Shown here in pieces: positions 20,056 to 31,120 of a stretch of 64,000 nucleotides of DNA (the first letter of the stretch is position 1; each line of letters begins with the position of its first letter). A program made the translations under genes and the position numbers. This DNA is from Parietichytrium sp. I65-24A. Its lineage: Eukaryota; Sar; Bigyra; Thraustochytrida; Thraustochytriidae. The notes under the pieces were generated by a model. The model did no database searches, was not told the origin of the DNA, and worked only from the letters and a program-made list of their open reading frames with translations. Location of the stretch: contig BLSF01000016.1 in the NCBI GenBank assembly GCA_012862575.1, positions 1-64,000 on the forward strand. The letters run 5' to 3'.

Positions 20056-21624
20056 ATGAGTGGAACGCAATTCTCGAACGCGGACGCATGGCACGAGTAC
20101 GGTCCGTATGATGCACAGGACATGGGGATGTTAGAGGCCATGATATTGTTTCCTTCCGACCGAGATGGGGAGAACATGGATTTGAAGATCAGCTCCGCCA
20201 GCACAGAGCCTTGGGATACTGAAATTCAAGCAAATTGGGAAACGAGTCCCAGGATGAACACTTGGGAAGTGTCCGACCCGAGCGTAAAGTGTGAAGAGAC
20301 TTCGAGCAGCTTAGGAGGACATAACGACGAAGACGAGGACAAGCAGAAAAGTGGCAACGAAGACGGGAAAAAGAAGCGCAGAGCCCTGGTCGCCGCTGCC
20401 AGTCGGGCAACCCGGGCGAAAAAGAAGAGAGAGCGCGAGGACCTCGCGGAGAGAAACAAGCGCATGGAAGACGAGCGCGAGCACTACAGGGCAAGGATTG
20501 CGCAACTGCAAACTGAGGTCCAAATGCTTCGCGATGGCGGGGCCATTAACTTAGAAAAAGAGAACGAGCTTTTACGGACGGAAGTTGCGGTAGGTGGATT
20601 GGAAGTATGTGTGTAGTTTTGTTGATGCTGATATTCTGACTGGCGCATTCCCCCGCACCTATTGTGTTTGATTTGTTGTCTACTTTTGTTTTAACAGAAA
20701 CACAAAGCGTTTATTTACAACATCGTATCTGCGACGCGCTCGGTGCCCACGACAACTGTGGAAGAAAAGTTCAGAGTGGTCAAGTATGGATCCGACTCTG
20801 CAATTGGCCAGGTCATCGGGCTTGCATATACCAGCGTCGCGGACCCTACATGGCGAGATGGTCATCTAAACCTCAACGAAAACACGACACTCCGCACGCG
20901 GTACCAGCTACTTCCACTCGGCTGCTCAAACACCGATGTGCGTCGTGTAAATATCAGGCTTGACTTGCCAGATCGGCACGAGAACATCGATTTGCTTCGT
21001 AGCAAGATTTACCGCACTTGGACGGACCCTGATACTGTGAAGAGACTCATCGCCGACGTGTCGGCGTCGCGTACAAAAGCGGAGCTCAAGGAAATCCAGA
21101 CCAACTTTAGTGACGTGACCGCGGGCGAGAATAACATGAGCATCTTTCACTACATCGAGGAAGACGAACCCCTTTCTGAGGGGGAGCCTCCGCGAAAAAA
21201 GGACTCCGTGTTTGTGCAGACATGGAAGTGGACGAAAACTTTTGACCACTCTTTCCCAAACATGCCTGGCCAAGTTGCCGTCGGCTACGAGACCGTCGAA
21301 AATGACGACGATTCCAAGTCAGCTTGTGTGTTGTGCTCCGCAACGACAATCAACGAGCAGGAGTACTTACGGCCAGAACAAAGCGGGTATATTCGCATCA
21401 ACTCGCCTCTCGTGGAGGGTCATATTCTCAGACGTCGCCCGGGTGGAGGCACAAAGTGGACAGCGTGCTTTTCTGCTCCGATCGGCGAAATTTCGTACGC
21501 AGGATTGTCCACTCATGATGGTGTTCTCGTCAATGAGGATGGATCTCTAGGGCCAACGGCGGTACGAATGATCAATAGTATTCTCAAGCTCCTCGAAGAG
21601 ATGGGCGACGAAGTCAAGGAATGA
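20056..21624 (+). CDS. bZIP protein with START-like C-terminal domain
   Basis: Putative transcription factor of the bZIP-plus-START-like type common in oomycetes and other stramenopiles. Exon 1 20056-20589, intron 20590-20697 (108 bp, GTAGGT...ACAG, phase 0), exon 2 20698-21624; 486 residues. The acidic N-terminus (1 to 110) is followed by a basic region (KKKRRALVAAASRATRAKKKRERE, given in part) and a heptad-leucine coil to about residue 185. The rest, about 280 residues, has features of a lipid-binding helix-grip fold: alternating strands, FVQTWKWTKTF, GYIRINSPLVEGHILRR, and a terminal amphipathic helix MINSILKLLEEMGDE. The intron sits at the end of the zipper, separating the DNA-binding and START-like parts. 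DNA and ligand targets are unknown. Confidence 0.8.
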
Positions 21625-22896
21625 TTTCAAACTGACATTTGCCTGGCTGCTCGCGGTAACCTTTGGCTGACCCTGGCCGCCATCTTCAGCAATCGATCAA
21701 TCTATAGCTGTCTTCTGTGCGAGCGGGAGTTGATGCCGCAGGTGTCTGCTAGTCATCAAAGCGTGTTCCGAAATTGAGGAGATACCTTTTTTCAAGATTT
21801 TTTTGGCAAGTTCAATCCAGAATGAACAACAACAGCGTTCAGTGCGCCCTTACTCCAACCATCGCCAACCATTGCACCTGCAAAACAAAATGCTTCTCAA
21901 AGTTACTGCTGATGCCAACCGTCTTTGACGCCCGCCACCCACACCCGTTCAAGCTTCGTCATCTACATTACATTTCGAACCCGTTGTTAAATCTCTGCGA
22001 AGGTTGCGCCCTTTCTTTCCATTATACCTCAATGAACGATACAAGCCACAATCTGTATCGGTCCGGGCACAAATATTCACAGACAGTGTGCGGTCATTCA
22101 CTCGCCATGTAAGCGCCTCGAAAGCCTGGCTTTGAGACATCTTCTGAATTGTAATTCTTCGAGTCCATGCAATTATCCAGCTCATCGCCGCTTTCGGACG
22201 AGAACCATGGCGAATACGCGCGCCTCATCGTGAGCACAGCTGACCCTCAGGAATGTTCCAAAACGAAGATTCTCTCGCTTTCGGCCCCTTCCGTCCTTGA
22301 GCACGTGGCACAACTCATCGAACATGCGCAGAATGAGTATATTCTTTCGAGCTTCTTTCTCTTCGCGTCCCTTCCAGATTATTTGCTATTTGCTATCACA
22401 AATAAAGTAATAAACTCTTCCAAAAAAAAAGGAACTTTCACTCCCTTCTTCCATCATCTTCCATCCACGAAAAGATGTGTCATAACATAACACTATCATA
22501 CTTGAGTAACTTGAGTATACTTATTCCAAGGCTTTATTATGCTCAGGCTTGGGTTGTTGTCACTTGCAATCCGCAAACTCCGCAAGCCGAACAAACAAAC
22601 AAACAAACAAACGAAAGCTTCACGCCACGATCTATCAATAAGCGCGGTTGCATTTGCGTCTTCGTCGCTCTCTCCGTGCGCATCACCCTGAGCTCGTTCG
22701 TCCACGCACGATAGCCACGCTCGAATAACTCTGTGCCTGCGCAGGTTGTGGTAGAGAACGTGTTGGTAAAGTATCCGGAAGGCTGCCTCGGGAGGCAGGT
22801 GGAAGCGGAAGAGAGAGAAGGAAACGGGATCGGATCGGATCGGATCGGAGCCGTTTGGGGATCAAGTGGTTTTTTCGGAGATTGGAATATTGGAAG
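21625..22896. other. Tandem spacer, bZIP to ABC transporter
   Basis: No gene supported. It contains (CAAA)n at 22590-22613 and (ATCGG)n at about 22827-22850, the latter some 50 bp before the transporter start. Confidence 0.6.
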
Positions 22897-25338
22897 ATGG
22901 GAAGCGGAGGAAGAGGCGGGTATCATCGGGGCGAAATTTCGCAGCCGTTGCTTCGCGAGGCGAATATCAGCTCAGAAGAGGCGCTCAAGGTCGATGCTTT
23001 TGAGAAGCGCAAGGTGAGAGTGAATGCCTTGGTTGCCTTGGTCATCGCGGGCGTGAATGTGGTGCTCATCGCGCAGGCCGCAGGCATGGAAAGGCCGTTC
23101 GACGTTTCCGAGTTTGACATGACGCATCACCTCGTGGATCTTTCGTACTTGATGGTCATGCAAACCGTGGTCGTGGCAATCGCCGCAGTGCTCGCGGTGT
23201 CACAGAAGACGCCGGCTACGGCGGTGTCAGTGGCGTACTGGACGGTATTTGCTGTTTTGGTTTACATCGTTGGAAAGCTGATTGCGTTCGATTGGGCCGA
23301 AACGAAAAATCTCCGAGAATATCTGGGCATCTTTGGCGGGTTAGCCTGTGGGATCGCGCAACTGATGCTGCTTACGAATTTGTCACACTGGCTCGAGGAG
23401 CGCCAGAGGTGGGTTGAAAAGGACGTTGACGAGGTCGATGCTATGGAGGGTGGTGGGGTGGCCACGCCGTCGGGCAAAGTCCGTGTGAAGCAGACGCTCA
23501 CAAACGAAAAGAAGGCAGAGCCGTTCTGGTCCAAGAGCATGCTGAAAGTGCTCAAGCCGTATTTCTGGCCAAAAGGTATCGTCAACAAAGTCCGGTGTGT
23601 ACTGACATGGGTATTTCTTGGCCTGAGTAAAGCCGCCAACATCGTGTCGCCCATCTTCATTGGTAACGCAGTGCAGGGTCTTTCACAGACCAAAATCGAC
23701 CTTGACGCGGTTGCGCGCAACGTTATCATCTACTCTGTGCTTGTGCTCTCGAGCAAAGTTCTGAAGGAGATGCAAAACATGATATACCTCAAGGTCAAGC
23801 AGACGGCATACGTAGAGATTGCAGAGCAAACATTCGCTCATTTGCACTCTCTTTCGCTGGAGTGGCATCTGAAGAAAAAGATGGGCAACGTGTTGAGGAG
23901 TATGGACCGCGGTGTCGATGCCGCCAACACCCTGGTTACATATCTTTTCTTGTATCTCGCCCCGTCCATTGCTGAGTGTGTCATCGTTTTCATCATCTTT
24001 TACTCGCACTTCGACATCCCCACCGTGAGCGCGACTGCGTTCATCTCGTTTATGGCATACTCGGTTCTCACCGTTCAGATCACCCTGTGGCGCAAAAAAT
24101 TCCGAGAAGAGACAAACAAGCACGACAACGCGTATCATGACAAGGCGACCGACAGCTTGATAAACTACGAGACCGTCAAATACTTCACTGCGGAGGATTA
24201 CGAAATCGAGAGGTATCGTTCGTCCATTCACAGCTACCAAAAGTACTCCGTGACGACAGCATACACTCTGAGTTTTCTCAACTCCACCCAAAACCTAATC
24301 ATTCAGGTATGCACCGCAGTCTGCCTCTGCATCACCGCCAACGAGGTCAGCCACGGTCGTATTAAAGTGGGACAATTTGTGTCCATTTCTGCTTACATTG
24401 CGAACTTGTTTGCGCCACTAAGCTTTCTCGGCAGCGTTTACAATGCTGTGATCCAGGCTGTGGTGGACATGGCCAACCTGAGCGAGCTCCTACAAGAAGA
24501 GCCAGACTTGGCAGACGCTCCAAACGCCCGGCCTCTAATTCCTGTCCCCACCGGCAAAGAGGGCGCATCCATTGAATTCCGCAACATTATCTTTCACTAC
24601 CCGACCCAGCCGCCATCCAGTGGGTTGCATGGGGTATCTTTCAAGGTGGAGCCTGGTACCACAACTGCGATCGTTGGAAGCACTGGGGCTGGTAAGAGCA
24701 CATGCAGCAGACTCATTTTCAGATTCTATGATCCACTATCGGGTAAAGTTCTCGTCTCTGACCAGGATATCAAGTATGTCACTCAAAAGTCGCTGCGCAA
24801 GGCTATTGGCGTTGTCCCACAGGACACCGTTCTGTTCAACGACACTATACTTCATAATGTCGCGTACGGAAATATGGGCGCCAGCATGGAGGAGATCGAG
24901 AAGGCATGCGAAAGTGCTCAGATCCTCAACTTCATCAAGTCCTTGCCTGAGGGTTTCGAAACGAGGGTGGGAGAGCGCGGATTGAAGCTAAGCGGCGGAG
25001 AGAAGCAGCGAGTCGCCATTGCGAGGTGCCTTTTGAAGAACCCCCCAATCGTGGTGCTTGATGAAGCGACGTCCGCCTTGGACAGTATCACGGAGCGATC
25101 TGTGCAGCAGGCGCTCAATACGCTGGTTGTGAAGCGTACGACGGTTGTCATCGCGCACCGCTTGACAACGATTCAAAATGCAGAGCAAATCATCGTCTTG
25201 GAGAAGGGTCAGATCCTGGAGATGGGAAGCCATCGTGAGCTGCTGGCAAAAAATGGAGCTTACCACAGACTATGGGACTCGCGGCTCGAGGAGCAGCGTA
25301 TTGCCGAAGAGGAACTTGAGAAGACTGCATCTGAATAA
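22897..25338 (+). CDS. ABC half-transporter, ABCB6/HMT1-like
   Basis: 813 residues from the ATG at 22897; a longer frame begins at TTG. An N-terminal extension of about 200 residues with four to five hydrophobic spans precedes the core, which separates ABCB6/HMT1 proteins from mitochondrial ATM1/ABCB7. The transmembrane core (about 235 to 520) has the ATM1/ABCB6 hallmark NYETVKYFTAEDYEIERY. The nucleotide-binding domain (about 560 to 800) shows Walker A GSTGAGKST, Q-loop VVPQDTVLFNDTI, signature LSGGEKQRVAIARCLLKNP, Walker B IVVLDEATSALD and H-loop VVIAHRL. All catalytic residues are present. Homologues carry porphyrins or thiol-metal conjugates across mitochondrial, vacuolar or lysosomal membranes; the substrate here is unknown. 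Intronless. Confidence 0.93.
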   Translation: MGSGGRGGYHRGEISQPLLREANISSEEALKVDAFEKRKVRVNALVALVIAGVNVVLIAQAAGMERPFDVSEFDMTHHLVDLSYLMVMQTVVVAIAAVLAVSQKTPATAVSVAYWTVFAVLVYIVGKLIAFDWAETKNLREYLGIFGGLACGIAQLMLLTNLSHWLEERQRWVEKDVDEVDAMEGGGVATPSGKVRVKQTLTNEKKAEPFWSKSMLKVLKPYFWPKGIVNKVRCVLTWVFLGLSKAANIVSPIFIGNAVQGLSQTKIDLDAVARNVIIYSVLVLSSKVLKEMQNMIYLKVKQTAYVEIAEQTFAHLHSLSLEWHLKKKMGNVLRSMDRGVDAANTLVTYLFLYLAPSIAECVIVFIIFYSHFDIPTVSATAFISFMAYSVLTVQITLWRKKFREETNKHDNAYHDKATDSLINYETVKYFTAEDYEIERYRSSIHSYQKYSVTTAYTLSFLNSTQNLIIQVCTAVCLCITANEVSHGRIKVGQFVSISAYIANLFAPLSFLGSVYNAVIQAVVDMANLSELLQEEPDLADAPNARPLIPVPTGKEGASIEFRNIIFHYPTQPPSSGLHGVSFKVEPGTTTAIVGSTGAGKSTCSRLIFRFYDPLSGKVLVSDQDIKYVTQKSLRKAIGVVPQDTVLFNDTILHNVAYGNMGASMEEIEKACESAQILNFIKSLPEGFETRVGERGLKLSGGEKQRVAIARCLLKNPPIVVLDEATSALDSITERSVQQALNTLVVKRTTVVIAHRLTTIQNAEQIIVLEKGQILEMGSHRELLAKNGAYHRLWDSRLEEQRIAEEELEKTASE

Positions 25339-25637
25339 TCAACCTGACTCATCGGGAAGAACCTGGTCCTCGACTTTTAGTTGCAGCGCGGACTCTGCAA
25401 AAGGGGAAAGAGAATTGTTACTATGCGATCTCGCGGCTCTGTATAAATTCATTCATCAGAACATGTTTTCTTTTTTTTTAATTCACAAGAATTCTCAAAC
25501 ATCGTCTTGATTGAATGAAAAGAGAAAGGAGTTGATTTTGAGGAAATAGGCAAAAGTGATATTATACTTAGCAGTAAATTCATTCAGCCCAGGCGGATTC
25601 TACTTTCTCGGAAAAAACGTATTTACGTGAAGAGTTT

Positions 25638-26258
25638 TTAATTGTACTCTATGAAATGAAAAGATATTGTTAGACGACGCACTCAGATTCCCACGGTATA
25701 CCATGATCTTGACTTCACCCCAAAAACTTACCCTTGATGAATTTGTCAAAGTCCTCGATGGTGCGGCGGCCCTGGTACTTCTCACCTTCGCCAGCGCCCT
25801 CCTTGAAGAACTTAAGGGTTGGGTATCCGCGGATTCCCTGCTCGGAGCAGAGAGTCTTTTGTTGTGTGCCTGTAAACATCAGGATTTGGAAAAAACGGTC
25901 AGCACACAGGCTTCATACTGACACCCTGAAAAAGCACCACAAACAATCACTTACAGTCCACCTTCATGATGCGAACCTTGTCGTCACCCTCGTACATCTT
26001 GGCGAGGTCGCTCCAGGTTGGCGCGAGGCGCTTGCAATGTCCTGTTGATCCAAAACGAAACAATCAACCGTCAGCGCCGAAGCTCACAAAACTTCCCGAG
26101 CGAGCGGAACCAAACTTACCGCACCATGGTGCGTAGAACTTGACAAAGACGTGCTTTCCGTCGCCCTCAAGCGCCTTGAAGTCCTCCGAGGACTTGATCT
26201 CCTCCTGCGCGCAGGCAAGTCCTGCAAAGGCGAGCAAAGCTGCAGCAATGACCTTCAT
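25638..26258 (-). CDS. Single-domain PDI-like secretory thioredoxin
   Basis: Disulfide oxidoreductase of the secretory pathway. Four exons: 26258-26120, 26041-25955, 25869-25732 and 25648-25638; introns of 78, 85 and 83 bp, all phase 1 with GTAAGT donors. Spliced CDS 375 nt, 124 residues. Signal peptide [18 protein letters not shown], then one PDI a-type domain: [19 protein letters not shown] (active site CGHC, its Gly codon split by intron 1), [21 protein letters not shown] with the cis-Pro, and a closing helix [13 protein letters not shown]. The last exon codes only for three residues and the stop. There is no KDEL end, so retention would need a partner, or the protein may be secreted. If intron 3 were retained the protein would end a few residues later. 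It converges on the ABC transporter. Confidence 0.9.
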
Positions 26259-26570
26259 TTTCCCTGTGTTGTCTTCGCTTCACACGCCCATCATCACAGT
26301 CAGATACACATCCCGTCACCCACCACATCACTCTCCATCCCGCCAACCACCACCATCATCTTCTTCTTCGTCATCTTCATCATCATGGAGAGATAGATGG
26401 TTGTGGATGGTTGACGAACATGAAGATCATCCATCTGTATTTCTATGTCCACATCTTCCCCAATACTTTCGACCAGCGACCGCGCTCTCACAAGAGCGAT
26501 TGCACAGTCCATCAATGCCTTCCAACACGCCCGTCTCGCACGTACCTCTCTTTCCTGTTGTTGCTCTTGC

Positions 26571-26610
<40 letters not shown>

Positions 26611-26662
26611 GATGTTTTGTTATTGTTGTTTTGCGCGGATGGATACTGAGTCCTTCGCAGTG

Positions 26663-26699
<37 letters not shown>

Positions 26700-28001
26700 A
26701 TCTCTGTCTCTCTCTTTGGAAGCCTATCTAAACTAAGCTTATCTATCCTTTTTTCCAATAATCTTTGTTAGTTGTTTGGTTTTTGCCACTCGCTCACTCA
26801 CAGCTCAGCTTATCTCTCATATCATCTCTTTTAAGTAGGACTACAATAGCACTCACCACCCATCCCGTAATTGACCGCGCTGGCTAGCGGTCGGTTATTG
26901 GGGAAGGGTAGGGAATGGTGGTAGGAGGGGATAGTGGGAGTGAGTAGGAGTGGGCAACTGCCGCGAGTGAGCGCGCCGCGCTCTTAGGGGAGGGGTGTAT
27001 CGGTGGGTGGGACTTGTTAAGGGTGTAGTAGGAGTGCACGTAAGTGGTAGTGCATTGTTAAGACTCTTATGGGTAGTTTACTTGGGACCGTGTCGCTAGA
27101 AGAGGGCTAATACTCTTATAGAGCAATGTATTCGGTCATAAACACTGGGGTAGACTCTTGTTAATCAATTGCCTAGAGCGAAGGTGCCACATGTGCTATA
27201 GATGAGTTATTGATCGCCATAGACTCGGGTTTCTGTTCCCATCTTCCTTTTACTAGCAAGTGGAGGGTGTATTTTTGTCAGAGTCGGCGATTCTGCCAGA
27301 GGGCAAATCGCCTGTGGGGACATCCTGGGGAGTGTCTAGTGGGAGAACCTTGGAGAGCGTGATTCGAGGGGATCTGCCGAAAAATGACAAGTTGGCGGAA
27401 GAACAATTCGTTGCTCCTATATCTGGTTTACGAAACACTAAGACCCACATCGTATTCAAAGTACGACAATATCACGAAATCATAATTAGATAACGCGAGA
27501 TACAATTTCGAATTAATTCACATTCGTTGTTCTCTATTTGCTCACTTACGGAGCTCCATAGTACTTTCGGTTTGCTGTTTTCAAAAAAGCCACGAAGGTA
27601 CTATTGCTTCAATAGTGTTTAACTTAGGACTCTCGCACAGAGTCTTTGGACGGTCCCAAGTTTTCGAATGTCTTGTTTTTGTGTTGTCAAAAGTGGAACA
27701 ATTGAACGATTGAAGAAACAAAAGCATTTAGAGAGTGTCCTCGCTATTGGGACGTACATACATACATACGTAAGCACTGAGTACGCGTGTGAGGAAGTGC
27801 ATTGTGCTCGAAGGCTAGTGTGTTGGTTGGTTGGTTGGTTAGTTGGTTGGGGCCAGAGCGATCGAGAGCCAGATGTGCTGAGACCAAGTAGTTTGTATCG
27901 CAGCAAAGGGAGGAGAGAGGAGAGTAAAGAGTGGCAAAGTTTGAAGGAAGGAAGGTTGGTCGCCGGAGTGGCGTGCTGGAGACGGACAAAGTAAGAGCAA
28001 A
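26259..28001. other. Divergent spacer rich in simple repeats
   Basis: No gene supported. It contains a (TTG)n run at about 26570-26611, a (TC)n run at about 26664-26695 with decayed flanks, and (TTGG)n at 27821-27850. A GT/AG-rich unique stretch lies at 26880-27250. Presumed promoters of the PDI-like and kinase-like genes lie at its ends. Confidence 0.6.
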
Positions 28002-28839
28002 ATGATCGTGCTCTGCCTCGAAGGATGCCATGGTAAGTGCCTGATTGAGCGGCAGTTTCTTATGATAACCGTTCATTTCATTCGTTAACAAAAAAGTTGA
28101 TGATCATGCTCTTCCAGGAAGCGGGAAGACGGAGCTCTGCCAGCGGTTTGCGGAAGAGGGATTCCAGGTTTTGGATGAAACGTTCTTAGATATGCCGTCG
28201 TATGGCATTCACCCGCAGTCCGTACTTATGGAAACGACGTGGATCTGCTCGTGGTTTGAAAACCTCTTGCGATGCTCCAGGACCCTGAAACTTGAAGGGA
28301 ACAAGGAGCTTGTGTACATAGCTGATAGATCGCCGTACAGTGCGGTTTTTTACTGTCATCACGGCCACTTGCTCCAAGCCGTGATTGAAAAGCAGATTGA
28401 AGAGGTGAGAAAATATGCAAATATATCTATCTACACCGTCTATCTGCACGTGGACAAGGAAATTCTCTGGCAGCGCATCCAATCGAGACTCGGGAATCAG
28501 CCGAAGCGCAAGGAATATCAAGAAGATAAGCGCGAGTGGCTCGAGCAAGTGTACACTTTCTACTCAAATTTTCCGTGGGATTGCAAGGTAGACAACACGG
28601 AAGACGACAGATCAGCCGAGCTTTGGGAACTTATGAGAAAAACAATGAAAGTCGCCGCAGCTCAGGTTCCGAGCCTACGCGATCTCTTCACCTCATCTCA
28701 TCCCGATGTCATGAGTGACTCTGGAGACTGCATTAGCCAGCAGGCGGAGCTTACAGCTGACCACATGGCTACTGTAAAGTTCTCAACTGCTTCCCGAGGC
28801 TCCAGGATTGCGTTTGCTGGCCCACAAGTACAATTTTAA
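28002..28839 (+). CDS. P-loop kinase, deoxynucleoside/thymidylate-kinase-like
   Basis: Probable small-molecule kinase. Exon 1 is only 31 nt (28002-28032), then an 85-bp phase-1 intron (GTAAGT...CCAG) and exon 2 28118-28839; 250 residues. The spliced start MIVLCLEGCHGSGKTELCQRF is a Walker A loop that only appears after splicing: the intron falls in the glycine codon just before SGKT. Further matches to the deoxynucleoside kinase fold are ADRSPYSAVFY (the substrate-site (D/E)RS motif), a strand YTVYLHVD followed by KEILWQRIQSR (LID-type arginines) and YQEDKREWLEQVYTFY. The C-terminal 60 residues look disordered. The substrate is not determinable; guanylate- or AAA-type kinases are less likely alternatives. 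Confidence 0.75.
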
Positions 28840-29908
28840 TTGGATGACGCCACCCAGTTGCCGTCACTAACACTGGTGAGGTCAACAAGCGCTGTACTTT
28901 CGGCCGTTTGGTGGTTCAGGTTCTCGTCAGCCTTGCTTCTTGTTACTTATCAATCTCAATCAAATTAAAAGCGACAAAAAATTCACAGCTTTTTGTAGAC
29001 ACGATTTCGATAATGTTACATCCTCGTGTTAGGTGCGTCGGGCAACAGCACTAGTACAAATGCAAATGTGCGTTGTGGGGGAACACATGATCTCTTACTA
29101 CAAAGCGTAGAGCTCGCTGCCTCGTTCGGTTGGGTGAAATACTCTTGGAGGCTCAGAGGCACCCCCCAACACACGCCGAAGCTGGCAGCGAGCGAATTCA
29201 AAGTGTTAGGAAATTACTTCGGTCTGATTTGGTGGCCTTGGCTGCATCGCCAAGCTGCATTTTGTTTTACATTCAATTACCTCTCCGCTGTCCCTGGCCC
29301 GGCCCGCTTCCTTACTGAACGGATCTATCTCACCATCTTATAGTATATGTTAGATAGAGTTAATGTTCCTGACTGTGAATCCTCCCCAAGTAAAATGAAA
29401 ATTGGAATTTGGCAATTTTGTTTCACACAAAGGAGTGGGAAGCGCGACTGATAGGAAGTACGCTCTTGGTATTAATTTGTTTTCAGATATCTCTCGCGAA
29501 TCAAGTCGATATAAAGGCATTGTTCGTTTAGATGTTTCGAGAAAGAAGGGTCATAGTCTGCGGCGAAAGGTCGTTTGTAAGGCGGCTCTGGGCGTGAGTG
29601 AAGCTTTCAATCGGATATAATCGACGCCGCAAAAGTAGCTTCGCTGTTGGGAAGACCTGACAGAACGAACCAAAATAAGTGGCACCCCTTTACCCGGGAC
29701 TACGAACGATCGCGTCACAACTTTCTTGGAGGAAGGCATTTGTGTGACACTTATAGACGAGGAGGGCGTGGTCGATGGCCGGGACCCCCTCTCATCCTGC
29801 GAAATCCCCGTTGCTTCCCGTGCCACACGCCAAGGCAGGTCCTCAGGCAGTCGTGGAGCGAATCTAAGGCGAGGGCAGCTGTGAGGGGTCAGATGTTGGT
29901 GCGCAAAG
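28840..29908. other. Spacer, kinase to 7TM gene
   Basis: No gene supported. GACTGTGAA occurs at 29371-29379. An upstream exon of the next gene with a signal peptide could lie here, but no convincing one was found. Confidence 0.5.
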
Positions 29909-31120
29909 ATGCTCTGCCCTGAATCCCTCGAAGAATGCGACGTCAACCACGGGTCGTGCTGGGAATACTTCGGGGAGGAGAATGAGACTCGGATAGGTTG
30001 TGCTTGCGATGCGGGCTGGATGGCCGCAACGATGCTCTCAGACGAGCATGGTCACATGGTTTGTGCGCGAAACGTAAAGCTGGAGAGGTTCTGCCTTAGC
30101 TTCACTCTTGTGCTGGCGATACTGGGGTGCGTCGTGAAGGTGGTCACAATCTACAAAACTACGAAGAAATGGCACTCGGCCCAAAAGTTGGCGGTCTGGA
30201 TGTCGTGGATATTTATTGCACAGATCCATTTTCTCGTTGACAACACAGAAGAGGTGCTTGTGGAGCGGTGCTTTGGTAGCTACGCTATTTCAATTGGCTA
30301 CTTTTTCAATGCTGTATTCCTGATCATGTCTGTGCGCACTTTTCTGAACTTTCATCTCCACGTTTCAAAGGCTGCCGGCAGGATTATCGCGACTCAAGGC
30401 TTGGTTCAACGGGGGACTTTCGGGGTGTATATCGTCACAGTGCTCCTTGCTGCGTCGCCAACGATTCTCCTGGGAGCTGTGGAGAACGCTGCTCTGCGAA
30501 TAAAGCTCATATTCGCCTCTTGTGGGCTACTATTCGGAACGCTCTTTGCAGCGTATGCCATTGCCGGCTCCACTATCATCGGCGCGTATTCCCAGGCCAG
30601 GGAATTTGCCATCAACCCAGCGCAGCGCGCGATATACGAGCACTCAATCGCCAAATTCCAACTGAGGAGAAGACTCATGCTTCGCGCAAGCATATTTGCG
30701 ATTCTCTTGAGTGCCATCATCCTTGGGTTTCTCGAAGCTAGTGTCATTTTCACCATGACTTGGTCCCTGGTGCTTGTGCCAATTTTTGCAGCAGAACTTC
30801 AATTTTCTTTGCTCAAGTTTAAATATGACAAAGCAAGGCAAAAGTTGCAAAAGGTGCAAGTTTTGGCTAGTCACATTAGCAACGCCGGAGGCCGGGCAAA
30901 GGCGAATATCAAAGAAATGGTTCGCAAGACCAGCATCAGCACTTCATTTGAGGCATCTTCGCTCCTCCATTTTGGTCGTGTTTCACCTACTCCTAGACTC
31001 ACGCACCGGGCAACCACAACGAATCTGCTGCAGATTCACCCCGAGGAAGGAAATGATTCGTCACTGTCAGGCTGGGTGGCTCCGCAATCCCGTTTCGGAA
31101 CGAGAAGATTCAGCTCATGA
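29909..31120 (+). CDS. Seven-span membrane protein with EGF-like N-terminus
   Basis: 403 residues; an in-frame TGA lies at 29882-29884, so 29909 is the first ATG in this exon. Residues 3 to 52 hold six cysteines (3, 10, 17, 31, 33, 52) with CACDAGW, the C-x-C-x2-G-aromatic pattern of an EGF-like module. Seven hydrophobic spans follow, roughly at 57-80, 91-108, 121-147, 169-190, 197-227, 254-282 and 283-303, then a basic Ser/Thr-rich cytosolic tail of about 100 residues. This is the layout of a receptor, but no known GPCR family signature was recognised. No signal peptide precedes the EGF module, so an upstream exon may be missing, or span 1 acts as a reverse anchor. Confidence 0.65.
   Translation: MLCPESLEECDVNHGSCWEYFGEENETRIGCACDAGWMAATMLSDEHGHMVCARNVKLERFCLSFTLVLAILGCVVKVVTIYKTTKKWHSAQKLAVWMSWIFIAQIHFLVDNTEEVLVERCFGSYAISIGYFFNAVFLIMSVRTFLNFHLHVSKAAGRIIATQGLVQRGTFGVYIVTVLLAASPTILLGAVENAALRIKLIFASCGLLFGTLFAAYAIAGSTIIGAYSQAREFAINPAQRAIYEHSIAKFQLRRRLMLRASIFAILLSAIILGFLEASVIFTMTWSLVLVPIFAAELQFSLLKFKYDKARQKLQKVQVLASHISNAGGRAKANIKEMVRKTSISTSFEASSLLHFGRVSPTPRLTHRATTTNLLQIHPEEGNDSSLSGWVAPQSRFGTRRFSS

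Noticed and set aside
22855-22896. Longer ABC transporter start
   Set aside because: The upstream frame begins at TTG; the first ATG is 22897. The same reasoning was applied at 4940, 15594, 33369 and 59429.
22897-25338. Assignment as ATM1/ABCB7
   Set aside because: The hydrophobic N-terminal extension of about 200 residues fits ABCB6/HMT1 better, although the core signature is shared.
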